Below, one piece after another: positions 34,301 to 45,909 of a stretch of DNA of 64,000 bases. Positions within the stretch are counted from its first letter, which is position 1. Each line of letters starts with the position of its first letter. The position numbers and the translations under genes are program-made. The stretch spans positions 29,669,409-29,733,408 of the forward strand of contig NC_092628.1 of NCBI RefSeq assembly GCF_039555335.1, in the 5' to 3' direction. Origin of the DNA: Amphiura filiformis (lineage: Eukaryota > Echinodermata > Ophiuroidea > Amphilepidida > Amphiuridae). The notes under the pieces were generated by a model. It worked only from the letters and a program-made list of their open reading frames with translations, had not been told where the DNA came from and ran no database searches.

Positions 34301-37035
34301 GGATTATGAACGCATCACAGTGAACTTATAATCTGTCACGATGTAATGAGACAGTTACAAAAGACGACGGGAATCTCCTTGAAGGGGGAAATATCCAAAA
34401 GTATACCACCATGTTGTTATAAATCTCATGACTTGATCGTGTTATTTCTTCTTTCTTGCAAGGACTCCCCTATAACGGGTATGACAATGGTAATGGTTGT
34501 ATCCACCCTGTCTGCGATGACGGCACTCAATATGCTATATACCGGCTCACCTCAGGAACTCAACAAGTATAACGTCAGACAAAAATTTTACCTCATCAAA
34601 ATGGGCATGATTATCGGCAATCTGCAAATGGCAATATTTCGTGTATTGTCAAATTTTTGGTTGTTTGATTGCTTTCTTCGTTTACCATTTGAAACTCGTG
34701 CGGCATGTAAGTTAAATTGCTTTTCCGCTGGCGCAGTCAGTTACGTCAGAACACATTTCACTTGACGCAATGTTGAACAATGATGGCGCTATTTATCTTA
34801 AATCTTGTTTGCATCTTTACAAGTGGTAGACACTTGTAAAATGATATTAGAACATCAGAAAAAAGACTATAAAATGGGAAGGACATTTTCAAAAAACTTT
34901 TTATCATGAAATGTTAGGAATAACTCATATTAATTGGCTAATTTAAATTTAAAATATATGTAAATAGCGCCCTCAATTTTCACACAAATGTACAGTATTT
35001 ATAATAAAAATTACAAAAAAGCGGGAAAAGATGAATGATTTGATATAGACACGAAAATCTATGTTGCAGATAGCTACAAAATATATGTGAATATCAGTGG
35101 GATAGATGTTGGTATTGTCTAGGTCAAGATTGAATATTATATAATGTTTTTTTAGAAAAAGTAATAAATGATCACATCAAACAACCGTGGGCGTTTAAAG
35201 TTAAAGATTAGGTGCGACGGTGCGAAAAGCCACCCCGCCGCGTCACATTGACGTCACTGACTGCGCTATATAGACACGAAAATCTATGTTGCAGATAGCT
35301 ACAAAATATATGTGAATATCAGTGGGATAGATGTTGGTATTGTCTAGGTCAAGAATTGAATATTATATAATGTTTTTTAGAAAAAGTAATAAATGATCAC
35401 ATCAAACAACCGTGGGCGTTTAAAGTTAAAGATTAGGTGCGACGGTGCGAAAAGCCACCTCGCCGCGTCACAATGACGTCACTGACTGCGCTATGGAGAA
35501 AAGCAGTATAGATTCTCTCCTCAGTTTGTCGCTGAAGGAATCATTTTGCTTTCATGATATTAATTAAATGCACTGACTAACTTGCTTGTCAAATACACAA
35601 TCATCTAACACCCCAGACCCACCCTACTTACGCACAAACAATAAAATACTTTGACTTACTTCTGAAAGGCCGGTGTGGCCTTTGGATTCTTCCGAGTGAT
35701 CCTCCGCTATTCTAGTATGGTTTGGGCCTGCTGTTCAGCACCCTGTAGCGGCATCTCTACGTTGTATTGTGTTGTGCTCGTTCTTTCTATTTGTTAGGTG
35801 GGCGATCTGGTGATCTGTGAAATCGTTCTTTTAGGCTTGGAGATAGAGGGGTGCGGTGGTTGGCATACGGACAATATAGCCAAACAATATTATCTGTCTG
35901 TCAGAATTGACTTTTATATTCAGTCTGCTCATGATCTTCTTCTCATTCCTCACCTTGCCCATTATTCTAAAGACCGCCGACATGTCACTTTGAATACTCT
36001 GATTTGCGCAAAGTCCGAGATTAGGATCTTCATATGTGAATGGGGAGGATAAAGGCTCTTTATTTAGATTCTCATTTTGAGTGACCTTGAGATGTATTAG
36101 TTCGATCAGAGAGTTAACTTTTAGTCTCCTTTACGCCATCCCAGTGGGCACATTACTAACTAAAACAAAACCCTTTCACTTTGTCAATTGGTGTGTCGAA
36201 ACAGAACTGCGTTTATGATTTTAAGTAAAGGCTGTCTCATCAGAAGCCCACCTGTTTTCAAAGTTTCAGCAGCCACTTTGTACCAATCACATGATTCGTT
36301 GTTTGTTCATGGTATTGATCCACCTCAATCGTCTATTGTGAAAGGCATACTTGGGGTGTTAGTAACTGCAGCCTGCAGGGTCTGGAATGTTGTGGAGAAT
36401 ATTTTCATCTTGTGGGCCATGGGAACTGAGTGTTCAGGTTCTTGCTGAAATATTACTTCCAGTTCAGGGGTTGTTTGCATTTGGTCTCTTTTATCGTGGC
36501 CTTTTCACCTTCAAAGAGTTCATGACTGTTTTTTGTTGTTGTTGTTGTTGTTGTTTTTTATGGGCAATTACCATTTCTTTTACTTCTCTTTTAAGAAACC
36601 CCACTTCACTACACACAACTTTAACACACACAAACAAGCAAAATAAACAAAAACGTACTTCAGACAAACAAAGAACAGATGTTTGGAAACCAATTTAGGT
36701 GAAAATTTGATTTTGAAAATACTTGGCGTGGTGGAAAAAGCAAATATATTTGACATTGTGACCCCTTTCTCTTCCTACTTGATTTGTTTAGCCTAATAAT
36801 TTATATGGTTTTCTTTTTTCTTATAGTTTGGCAATGCATAACAATCATCTTTGAATCGTTCTTTCTATTTCTCCTGTCACGAAAATATTACCGACACAAG
36901 AGAGGCAATGTTGTCGGCAAGCCTCCGCCACCACCTGACATCCTTGGTGAGGAAGGCGAGATTGGTACTGCTATGAAGATGCGAAACTGGATACGAAGGC
37001 ACAGCGCCAATTTGCGACGGCATACATTTGCATGA
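28133..37035 (+). CDS. SLC51A: Gene B: organic solute transporter alpha-like protein, 351 aa, eight coding exons
   Basis: Exons are 28133-28205, 30083-30252, 30556-30629, 31450-31528, 32946-33046, 33657-33762, 34463-34706 and 36827-37035, with phases 1,0,2,0,2,0,1. Exon 1 starts at the ATG at 28133 and ends ...AKQIIE plus a split codon. Like C and D it has a sequon (N10) followed by a cysteine (C11) before a conserved x-A-x-x-(L/I)-(L/I) motif that also fits the human N-terminus. The second exon contains membrane segment 1 and the family-like VPRSAMANHR. Segments 2-3 follow, then a cytoplasmic loop with four consecutive cysteines (150-153); human SLC51A has a comparable cysteine run. Exon 7 codes for segments 5-6 and the loop with a Cys and LPF. 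The last exon codes for FWQC, segment 7, GNVVGKPPPPPDIL and a basic tail. The intron between exons 4 and 5 is absent in A and C. AATAAA at 37150 is a candidate poly(A) signal. Confidence 0.9.
29226..29590. other. Intron 1 of gene B between the array and a MITE
   Basis: Unique AT-rich sequence. No exon or paired repeat is seen. Confidence 0.5.
29591..30014. repeat. 424 bp MITE with atatgtgacgtgtcatg ends, copy 1
   Basis: A ~42 bp terminal inverted repeat begins atatgtgacgtgtcatgtca and includes gacacttttgggcagg. The interior matches the second copy at 61292-61727 closely. It lies 68 bp before exon 2 of gene B; the other copy is also in intron 1, of gene D. Confidence 0.85.
30635..31292. other. 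Intron 3 of gene B, one weak hairpin
   Basis: gagcacaaatatgtt...gggctgcttgg (31040-31075) pairs with ccaagcagcccatg...tttttgtgctc (31125-31163). A 116-codon open frame spans part of it but has no family resemblance and overlaps the hairpin, so I do not call a gene. Confidence 0.4.
31293..31445. repeat. (TTTA)n / (TTAA)n microsatellite next to a splice acceptor
   Basis: About 25 tattta units are followed by about ten taat units and four more ttta. It ends directly in ttattccag, the acceptor of exon 4 of gene B, so the microsatellite supplies the polypyrimidine-like tract. Confidence 0.95.
31778..32217. mobile_element. TTAA-flanked MITE in the extra intron of gene B
   Basis: Terminal inverted repeats AGCCATATTATAACATTT / AAATGTTATAATATGGCT are flanked by TTAA on both sides (31774-31777 and 32218-32221), the duplication used by piggyBac-type elements. 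A partial relative is at 18410-18690. Confidence 0.7.
32345..32686. repeat. Partial copy of the TTAA-flanked 62208-62838 element
   Basis: It shares cattctacaaatc.tatactttg, agagggctgaaac (inverted), ctcactaccattcgcaagatg and gcttcgaccaacaatac with the complete copy, and ends accc followed by TTAA. Its left terminus is missing. It is the second transposon inside the extra intron of gene B. Confidence 0.7.
33190..33559. repeat. 370 bp inverted-repeat MITE
   Basis: caattctctcgattcac...gatgcgccgccagcggttgct is matched by the inverted agcaaccgctggaggcgcatc...gtgaatccaccgaattg. Located in intron 5 of gene B. Confidence 0.7.
34707..35043. other. Start of intron 7 of gene B, nothing recognised
   Basis: AT-rich, with no exon or repeat partner seen. 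Confidence 0.5.
35044..35493. repeat. Two near-identical 225 bp tandem units
   Basis: Units 35044-35268 and 35269-35493 differ at only a few positions. Each ends in a GC-rich block with the palindrome TGACGTCA (35249-35256 and 35474-35481), a perfect cAMP-response-element core. Found in intron 7 of gene B. Confidence 0.9.
35494..36826. other. Rest of intron 7 of gene B
   Basis: A stretch of higher GC content (about 35670-36500) stands out from the surrounding intron and could be an old retroelement or captured sequence, but no reading frame or family motif is recognisable. A (GTT)n run lies at about 36530-36556. Confidence 0.4.
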
Positions 37036-37063
37036 TAATGGAAGTTGCCATCTGACTTTGAAC

Positions 37064-37240
37064 CAGGGGCGTAGCAAGCGGGTGGACAATGTGGACGAAG
37101 TCCAGGCGGCCCCGAGGGTGCCAGGGGCCCCGAGCAAAAGCGAAAATGAAATAAAGCTGATAACGGCTGATAAAGGAGATGTTAAAAGGGCCCTGCACTG
37201 CACCTAGTCCATGGGCCCCAAGGTTCTTGCTACGCTCCTG
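37064..37240. mobile_element. 177 bp hAT-like MITE in the 3' region of gene B
   Basis: CAGGGGCGTAGCAAG and the inverted CTTGCTACGCTCCTG are flanked by an 8 bp duplication with one mismatch, ctttgaac (37056-37063) and ctctgaac (37241-37248). This is the hAT pattern. It starts 29 bp after the stop codon and contains AATAAA at 37150-37155. Confidence 0.8.
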
Positions 37241-38932
37241 CTCTGAACATTTTCAATCCTGCAACCTCACGACAATGTTATGTTTTGAAATTCAAACTTG
37301 CATGTTTCTAATACCGTAAGACGGATTTTTACCAGATAAAAAGTATTTTATGCATTGCAGTACGTGTTGTGGCAATAACTTAAGTTGAAGGGACTCCGAG
37401 AGATTTCGCAATGAGAAAACATTGTCTTATAATAATAGAATGAATACTTAAAGAGCCAGCGAGTAGTACGCTCGTATTGAATTTAGAGCCACAAAGTTGT
37501 CATATCATGAGACATTTAATTGCGAGTGCCGCGTTACGCTTATAGACCTAACTGCTATGTTGAACTATGTGGCTTCTAGAATAAGGAACCGGGTCCAGAA
37601 CTTTATTTCAACATCAAGAATTTTTAAACGAAAGACGATGAATTAATGCTGGTTAGTATTTGAACAGACTTTGCGTACATGTTCAAAACTGGACTTTGAC
37701 TGAAACTGAGGGCGCAATTTTTGCGAAATCTCACAATACCCCCTTTAAATCTAAACGTGTAAAAACTCACCATACATATTAATAAAACTCACGTAGTCGT
37801 TTTTACTATGATCATTCAAAATCTGCAGTTGACTATGACTATGATTCAAGGCAATATGTGTACAAGTTGCAACTGATCTTTGTAATGAGGGTTCATATCC
37901 TAGCTGCAGTATTTACAAAAGTGCATGTTTTTGTTGAAAAGAATTGAACTTTTTAAACAGTTAAAACTGTTTAAATTGACATTATAATAAATTGAATGAA
38001 CGGATCTTGAACCCTATTGATAATCGAATACTAAAACACCAAAGTATTTAGAAACACAAACGTATACATCCTTTTATATGCCCCGGAATTATGATTCATA
38101 ATGTAAGAACAAAATATTAAATTGATAAATGTGCCAAAAGGTGATATTTAAAACCAATATCTGATAAGAATGTTTAATATCTAAAGGCGATGCCAATAGA
38201 AAGGTGGAAACTATTATTACTAATACAAAGCAGCGAACACCGCCCTTTTTGGCTTAGATAACATAAAAACATATTATACCTGGTTGGTTTTTTTTAGTTT
38301 CAGGCTTTTTTTAGGCTTTTCCCAGGCCTCATTAAATCACATCTTTATAGAGCTTTAAAGTCATTTGGCCAAATACCAGAAATTCATTTTATAGCAAAGA
38401 ATCATGGAAACAAAGCATGCAAAGGACATTCATTTCAACGGGTATTTAAAGCACCCCTTTTGTTTACAGATCGGGCAAGTTCAAATCTAAGAGTTCATTT
38501 TGGTACCAGCTTGATCAAAAAGCACCAAAGTCCATCCATATTTGTTCAAACAAACGTAAAACTCAACCCAAACCTCGCCGTACGAATGCAAAGTCCACAT
38601 CCTCTTAATATTCATACCACTATGTGTAACTTCTGGTGGTTATAAATAATTCTCTAAGGAAAATGCAAAGTTACCTTATCTTTTGACCTAAACAATGAAA
38701 TGAATTTCATCATCTAGTGGTCGATATTAAATCACTACCGTACATCAGCTATTACGCCGATTGTCGAATCGACCTCTTCAATTTCATACCAGTGATTTAC
38801 TTCTCAATAGCTTTAAGAATTTTGAGAAGTTTTAAGATTTTAAACTTGTCTAAAATTACGGTGAAAAAAATACGTAGTAATTAAGGGAATTAAGTCCTGT
38901 TGCAGACGTAGTTTCTCTTCTAAAGGTGCATC
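37241..38932. other. Intergenic region between genes B and C
   Basis: Only 1.9 kb separates the stop of B from the ATG of C, so the promoter of C should be here. No TATA box or GC island is evident. Apart from short homopolymer runs I see no repeats or genes. Confidence 0.5.
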
Positions 38933-41900
38933 ATGTTTGAGATTTTTGTAGATCGTGGCTCCTTCGATAGAAGATGTCGACCGTTGGCAAATTCCACACC
39001 ACAAACGGCAGGAGAAGTTTTAGATGGTAAGGTTCTTTTTCATTGATTAAAATACAAATATTTTCTTATCAATTTATGGTAGATTTAAATATCGCTTTAA
39101 TGAAAGATTCAACTGGATTAGTGTTTAAATTTCAATACAATATATTGGTATGCATTCATGTCATATTTCGCATTTTTATAACATAAATCGTGCCATGAGT
39201 AAATAAGAAAAATAAATTGAAAGAAAAAAATCTTTGCAAGTATAATATCAATTTATTTCTGACGATTGCAAAGTTTCTTAGGGATCAAATCAAAACTCGA
39301 CCGGTTCACCGCCGGATCCGGGTGGAGCCGGTTTCTATTGTTCTTAACAATTAAACGCGGTCCCCCCGGGCAACCGGCGGTCGAGTTTTGATTTGATCCC
39401 TTAACATGCATACATGTATACCGGTATATCATATGGATGCGTTGCTTTATGACGTTTTATGTATATTATACGTTTTTGAAAACTTACTCAAAATATTCTA
39501 ACATAATGTTAATTGTTGACGAAATATTTGGCTAAAAATAGTTGCAAAAAATATGTTACAATAACATTTTGGCGATATTTTAAAAATGTTGTTGTAGTTT
39601 GTTGTCACACAAAACGTTTTCAAAACGTTTTTATGACCTTTAATATGACACGAATTTTGATTTTTAAAACGTTATACCAAAACCAAGACCCAAAATATAA
39701 CCCATTTGAAACGTACCAATTACAATAACGACATGATTGTTTTCGCTGGGGTGGGGGGAGGGGCAAGGGCACAATGAGATACGGGGCCGACAATATCTAA
39801 CATTTGACATTTTCCCCAAATAGTGGGATTTATTTTGGTTCTGACTTGAGGGGTCTTTTTGGTGGTGGTGGTGGGGGGGGGCACAGTGAACATCACTGCA
39901 AGATTGTCTTTACATACCGTGTTATTATTATTGTATTTGCTAATTTCTCTTGAACATGTTGAACAGGGTGTTTCAATTTAAGTCGGTCCGAACAATTGAT
40001 GAGTTCAGATGCCAAAACCGACTACAGTTTTATTCGCAAATATAAAAGTTATACAGGGTGTCCCAGAAAAAATTACCTGGCGAATAAATTTGGACGTAAG
40101 TCGAGAAATAGACATCAGAATCCAAATATCTAAAAATCAGCGTGTAGCCCATCTTATTCTGCATCTTATACGCTAATTTTAGTGGAATCGGTTGACTGAT
40201 TGCGAAGAAATGAGCGATTACATAACGTATGCGTCAATTCACTTCATTCCAAGTTTGAAAGAAAGATCATTCAACACAATGCGCACTAGTGGTTAACTGT
40301 CAATCGACTTCATATTTTGTTCGGTGAAATCCTTTTCGTTCAAACAATCTGTTTCTTGCAAAACATCTAATTAGGTTTTGTTCAAATTTAAAAACCTGCA
40401 TGATATTAAAAATGAAAGCTTGCATGTAAGATGATGCTCGGTACTTGTAAATATCTTTTTTAGTTAATGTTGATATAAATGTTACATAAAGAATTATTGC
40501 ACAGAGAATTATTTCAGCTGGCTTAAAAAGATTTTCACACACATTAATGTTGTTGGAATATTTCCAAGAAATTGCAATGCAAAGTTTAAATCATTTAAAA
40601 CTTCAACATTAATGTTGCATGGTATCAAAAATCACACATAAATCTTTAAGCACTTGACCACTGTCAGTCTTGGTTCAAATGTTCTTTGGAAAGTTACAAT
40701 ATAATATATTTGCACAACCTAAAGAATTAAAGTGGGAAAGCTTCCAATTGCAGAAATCATACTGTTATTCATCTTCAATTGAAAGCATGAATAACATAAC
40801 ACCGTCGGATTATAAAATAGATAATGTGGACTAAATTTAATGAGATACACAAACTTTAGGAAGCGGTGAGCGAGTATGAAAAAAGCGCCTGTTGATCAAA
40901 CTTGGAATGAACTGCATTGATGCACACATTATATAATCGTTAATTTCTTCGCAACCAGACAACCGAATCAAATCAAATTTTTGTATGTGATGCACAATAA
41001 AATAGGCTATGTGGTACATTTTAAATTTTCTTATTCTGATGTCTATTTCTCGACTTACGTTCAATTCTATTCACTCGGTAATTTTTTCTGGGACACCCTG
41101 TAGATATTGACATTTATCGGCGTTTGAATCCGAACTCTTCAAGTTAAAAAGATAGGCCTAATGCTTTAAGCTACCGTATCCTTGTCTTTTTTTCTTTTTC
41201 TTCTCTTCTCTCTTCCATTTTGTCTGTCATTCGTTTCCTTCTTCTTATCATTTTCTTCATTTCTTTTTCTTTCTCGTTTAATCTTAGTATTTTTTCTTGC
41301 GTATTTGCTATAATTTCCCTGTGTTTACTCCTGTGTTTATTTCTGTATTGATTCAGTTCCCTTATTGTTTGTATTTTCGTCTTTGTTTATTTCATCTTCG
41401 CTTTTCTTGTTATTGTAGACATGTTTGAGCATCCTACCATGATAGTAATATTAGCGACGACAACACTATTTACCATAGTAACTCTAGCCTTGCTTATTGA
41501 ATCTGTCCACCATGTTGCAAAGCATGTGCCTCGTTCTGGGGTAGCCAATCACAGAATTAATACAGTGTGGATGTTGGCTTTATATCCGGTAAGATGTTTT
41601 TTTATAACTTTCTTACATCTAATTTCTTTAGTTTTGCTTATCTCGCAAATATATAAACCTGAGATGTCAAGGATTCTCGAGTACTAATATACTATAGGAT
41701 AAGCCACTCGTTTGCGCAAATGAAGTCAGTCATTCAGCCAATGCACGATCATGCATGTGATGGCATTGCTGTAGGGGTGTACGTGTAGGAGTGTATTTTC
41801 TGTGGAAGAGATGATGCATGTTTACGTCATCGTTTCAACAAAAATTAAATGGCGAAAAAACGGCGAACATTTGGTCGAATCTTTCCATTACTATCATATC

Positions 41901-44900
41901 GTGAAATACCAAATATCTGAGGAGTTAGCTCAGTATGCTAGGAAAATATTCTCTTCGATGACCCCATGACGAGACTGGCTAAATAAGCTGTATTTTTGCT
42001 GGAAAGGGTCCGAATAATTGGCAGTCGATGGGCGCCATTTTGGAAAAATTTGGTGTACCAAACTCCCCAGCAACTGTCAATCAAACTACGGATAAGTCTG
42101 CTTCACTATTGAAGTAGTACGCACAACGTTGTCGTGCACATGTATGCAAATTTTAGGCTATTAAAAAAGCGTTACTATGGCGTTACTAGGTGTACCAAAC
42201 TCCTTAGGAACTGTCAGTCAAACTGCCGTAAAGTGACTTCACTTTTTATACAGGGATTGAATACGAGTGTCACGGCCCTGGAGATGTATACATTGTCATT
42301 TGACTTCACGCCGATGCGCACACCGTTTTATCGAACATTGTTACTGCGCATTTCAAAGCCGTGAAGTTCGCAGTGACGATGTGCGCATCGGCATGACGAC
42401 ATCTCATGTCTACCCCAAGGGCTTATGGGCAGCGGCGCACACCGACACCGCCTGGCTAATAATTATTTGGTGCAGAAGGGACACTAAAATGAATACACGG
42501 GATCGATACACGTGAATTGCTATGCACGATTTTGATATCAGACGAAAATCTTCTGATACCGGGTTAGAAAATGATGAATATCTCCCGTCATGATTTTTTT
42601 CTCAAGAAACCAGATTTGGTCTCATAAACTTGGAAATACGTGTTGAACAGATATGATAGTCGCTAGAATGCGCTTTGAAAATTGGCCGTGCGCTTTGAAC
42701 TCAAAATTTGACCATTTTATATTGCGTTGGTCCTCTTATGGGGTTATTCCTTATGGACTACAGCGTGCAGCGTGTAGTACAGCTGCACTCACTGTAGGCA
42801 GTATAAAAGTCGATGACCATTGACCTCAATGGGGTATACAAGCTTAATCACGCACAACCAAGATCGATTACCCGGCTATTGTGAGTAGCCTTAGTTATGT
42901 CCCTCGACTAATTATTAGTTTAAAGAGCTTTAAAGGTTTGAACCAAATGGCTAATCGTGGCTGTGGATTTAACCTACCATGGCGATTCCTGCCATGAAGA
43001 TATAGGGTCGAAGACACTGTGCGGCGCGCCCTGACTTTTCCGGGGGAGAGCAGGCGGTGATGGAAGCGATATCGCCAATTTTGAGGTCGCCATTGGATTA
43101 ACACATAATCATGAAATCTTCACAAACAATTCTAAATTTGTTATGTGGTGTCAAAACAAAATTATCTTACTCTAAAACCGTTGGGGTACGACAATGTACC
43201 ACACTGTAAGTAGGCCCTATGTTAATTTTCCATTTGTAATTGCTAACCGTTTATTTTGAATGGGGCTGTCAGCCCTGTATCTTCGCCAGCCTCGTACGTC
43301 ACGTGTTGCGCTTCCTATGCTGCCTGGGGGGGGCATTGAGGGGAAAAGTGAATTTCAGGGGGAAATCAACTAATTTTACGCAAAATTACCGCAAAAAGGT
43401 GAAATTTTCGCAATTTTGGCCGGGTTTTTACTAGGGGGGGGGGGTAACAGGGGCAAGAGTTATGGAGAATGTGGACATCTTACAAATACTATTGGGTAGT
43501 CAGTCTCGCTTGGTACTATAGAATAAATAGATTTTTGTAATAGTGGTACCAGAAAAAACCGACCGATTTATACTAAATTGACAAAGGGTTTGACCAATAT
43601 AAACTGAGCTTAAAAAGAAACTTATAATTTTTCACAAGGTCATATCTTCAAATCCTGTCCATCAAAATGAACCAAAATTACGTTTACTTCAATACTCTAC
43701 TCTTAACAAATGTCAGTAACCAAGCAGTTATCCAACTGACAAAACAGCAAAATGCACTGACATGGAACAGCTTCCTGGACCACATTCACAGCCCAATAAT
43801 TGGCACCCACTACAGGAAATCTGTGAGAATGATTACAAGATCCTTGCACATTATAATTCCCAAAGAGTAAGTGGAATAGTGTGGAACAGTGAAAAAAGTG
43901 CATGAAAAGCAGAAAGCAGCGCCGTTTTATCATCTGTGCAAGGATCTTGTGCATGTGCATTCTCACAGATTTGTTGTGCTGGGTGCATAGGCGCAGATCC
44001 CGGGGGATGGGGGATTTACCCCCCAATATTTTGCCAGGGGGGTGGTCCATACAATCATCCCCCCAAATGTTGACACCTGAATATGGGTTTCTGACCAAAT
44101 TAACCTCATATTTGCCCATTTCAGCACCAAAAGTGCATATTTTCGCGCGCTTCGCGCGCATTTATTCCACTTGTGCAGCAAATTTCATCAATTTAGCTTC
44201 AAAATAGCAAACAATTTTACACGCTTCGCGCGCATCTGTACCAGAAACTTATTTTGTCGCCAAAAGGTGCTGGATTCACTATGCTTTAAGATTTTTTTCC
44301 AACCCCATCCCCCCAATGTCAAAAAGAAATCTACGCCACTGGGCCTGGGTGCCAAATGTTGGGCTGTGAAAGAGGTCCAGGAAGCTGTCCCATGTCAGTG
44401 CATTTTGCTGTTGTGTCAGTTGGACAACTGATTGGTTACTGACATGTGTTTTGAGTAGAGTGTTGAAGTAATCCTGTGTGTAATTTTGGTTCATTTTGAT
44501 GGACAGTTTCTTTTTGAGCTCAGTTTATATTTTGGACATAATATTTCAATACAGGTATTTTCAGCACTGCATTTACCTGGAGTATGGATTCCATGGTCAT
44601 CGTCATTCTGTACCACCATAGCAACTATGTAAGTAGGCCTATATAATTATTAAATGCACTGATCACTAAAAGTATTGGGACATCTAGAAAATCATCCCAG
44701 ATACCAAAATTTTATTGAAATATATTTCACTGTACTTGATAAATATAAGTCCTTTTCATTAATAATTTATGTTTCTAGCCCTTATTTTCTTTCCAGAAAT
44801 AGAAGAAAATTATGCATCCATCTCAAATTCATATAAAATCGCCATTGGTAAAATCTAATGAAATAATATAATCAAAATATGTCAAGATCAACGTGCCTTA

Positions 44901-45827
44901 ATGGATTTTGACTTTGCTTGTGTTACCTAGGTAACGAAATATTGTAGATAATGCAATCCTATCTTTATTTGTATTGTTATATCAAAACGAACATTTTAAT
45001 ACCACTTTTGATATTTTTGACCTCATAGAGTCACAAAAAATTTGACCTTTGATCTTTTGGGAAATAATTCGAGAACAATTGCATCATAGATAGGTCAAAC
45101 TATACAGTTTCTGAATCCTTATTGACTAGAGAAATACATTGGTTGATGTGGTTATTAAAACAATTTGAAATGTGAAATTTGACCCTGTATAAAGTTTGAT
45201 TACCCTTTTCTCGCCAAAGGCTACTCCGGTTCAATTGCTATCACGTATGTCAACTACCACAAGCTACCGTAAAAACTCGATAGTTTGCATATGTGCTTAC
45301 TATCGAGCACTGTTGAAAACATGAAATTGTACCAAAGTCCGGCGCTTTACCAACTGAGCTAATGGGATTGAGGCACAAATTTGCAGGTTTACTTGTTCGT
45401 ATATAACTATGTGTATCGATGATTTGCTCAAAACCCTTTACACTTCATGTTTGCATGTTCTAAAGGCGCTCGATAGTAAGCACATATGCTAACTATCGAG
45501 TTTTTACGGTATGGTACCAGTGCAGTTTTGACCCCACCACCTTTGAACGGGTATTGGCGCTATACCTATTCGTCTCATTTTATTATTGTTATTTATTCTT
45601 TTTCAGTGTCTACTCTGTATCTCTGTACAAATTCCTGGTATTGGTAGTTGATTATTACGGAGGACATCGAAAGATGTTACTCAAACTTAAAACAACGGAA
45701 ATTCAGTTCCCGGTGACTGCAGCCCCGTTAACTGCATGCTGCTGTTGCTTCAAGAAAAATTGCATGAGACCTCGGAGACTTACTAAGTAAGTTGGGAGAA
45801 GAATGTTTTATTGTTTGACTATTCGAT

Positions 45828-45909
<82 letters not shown>

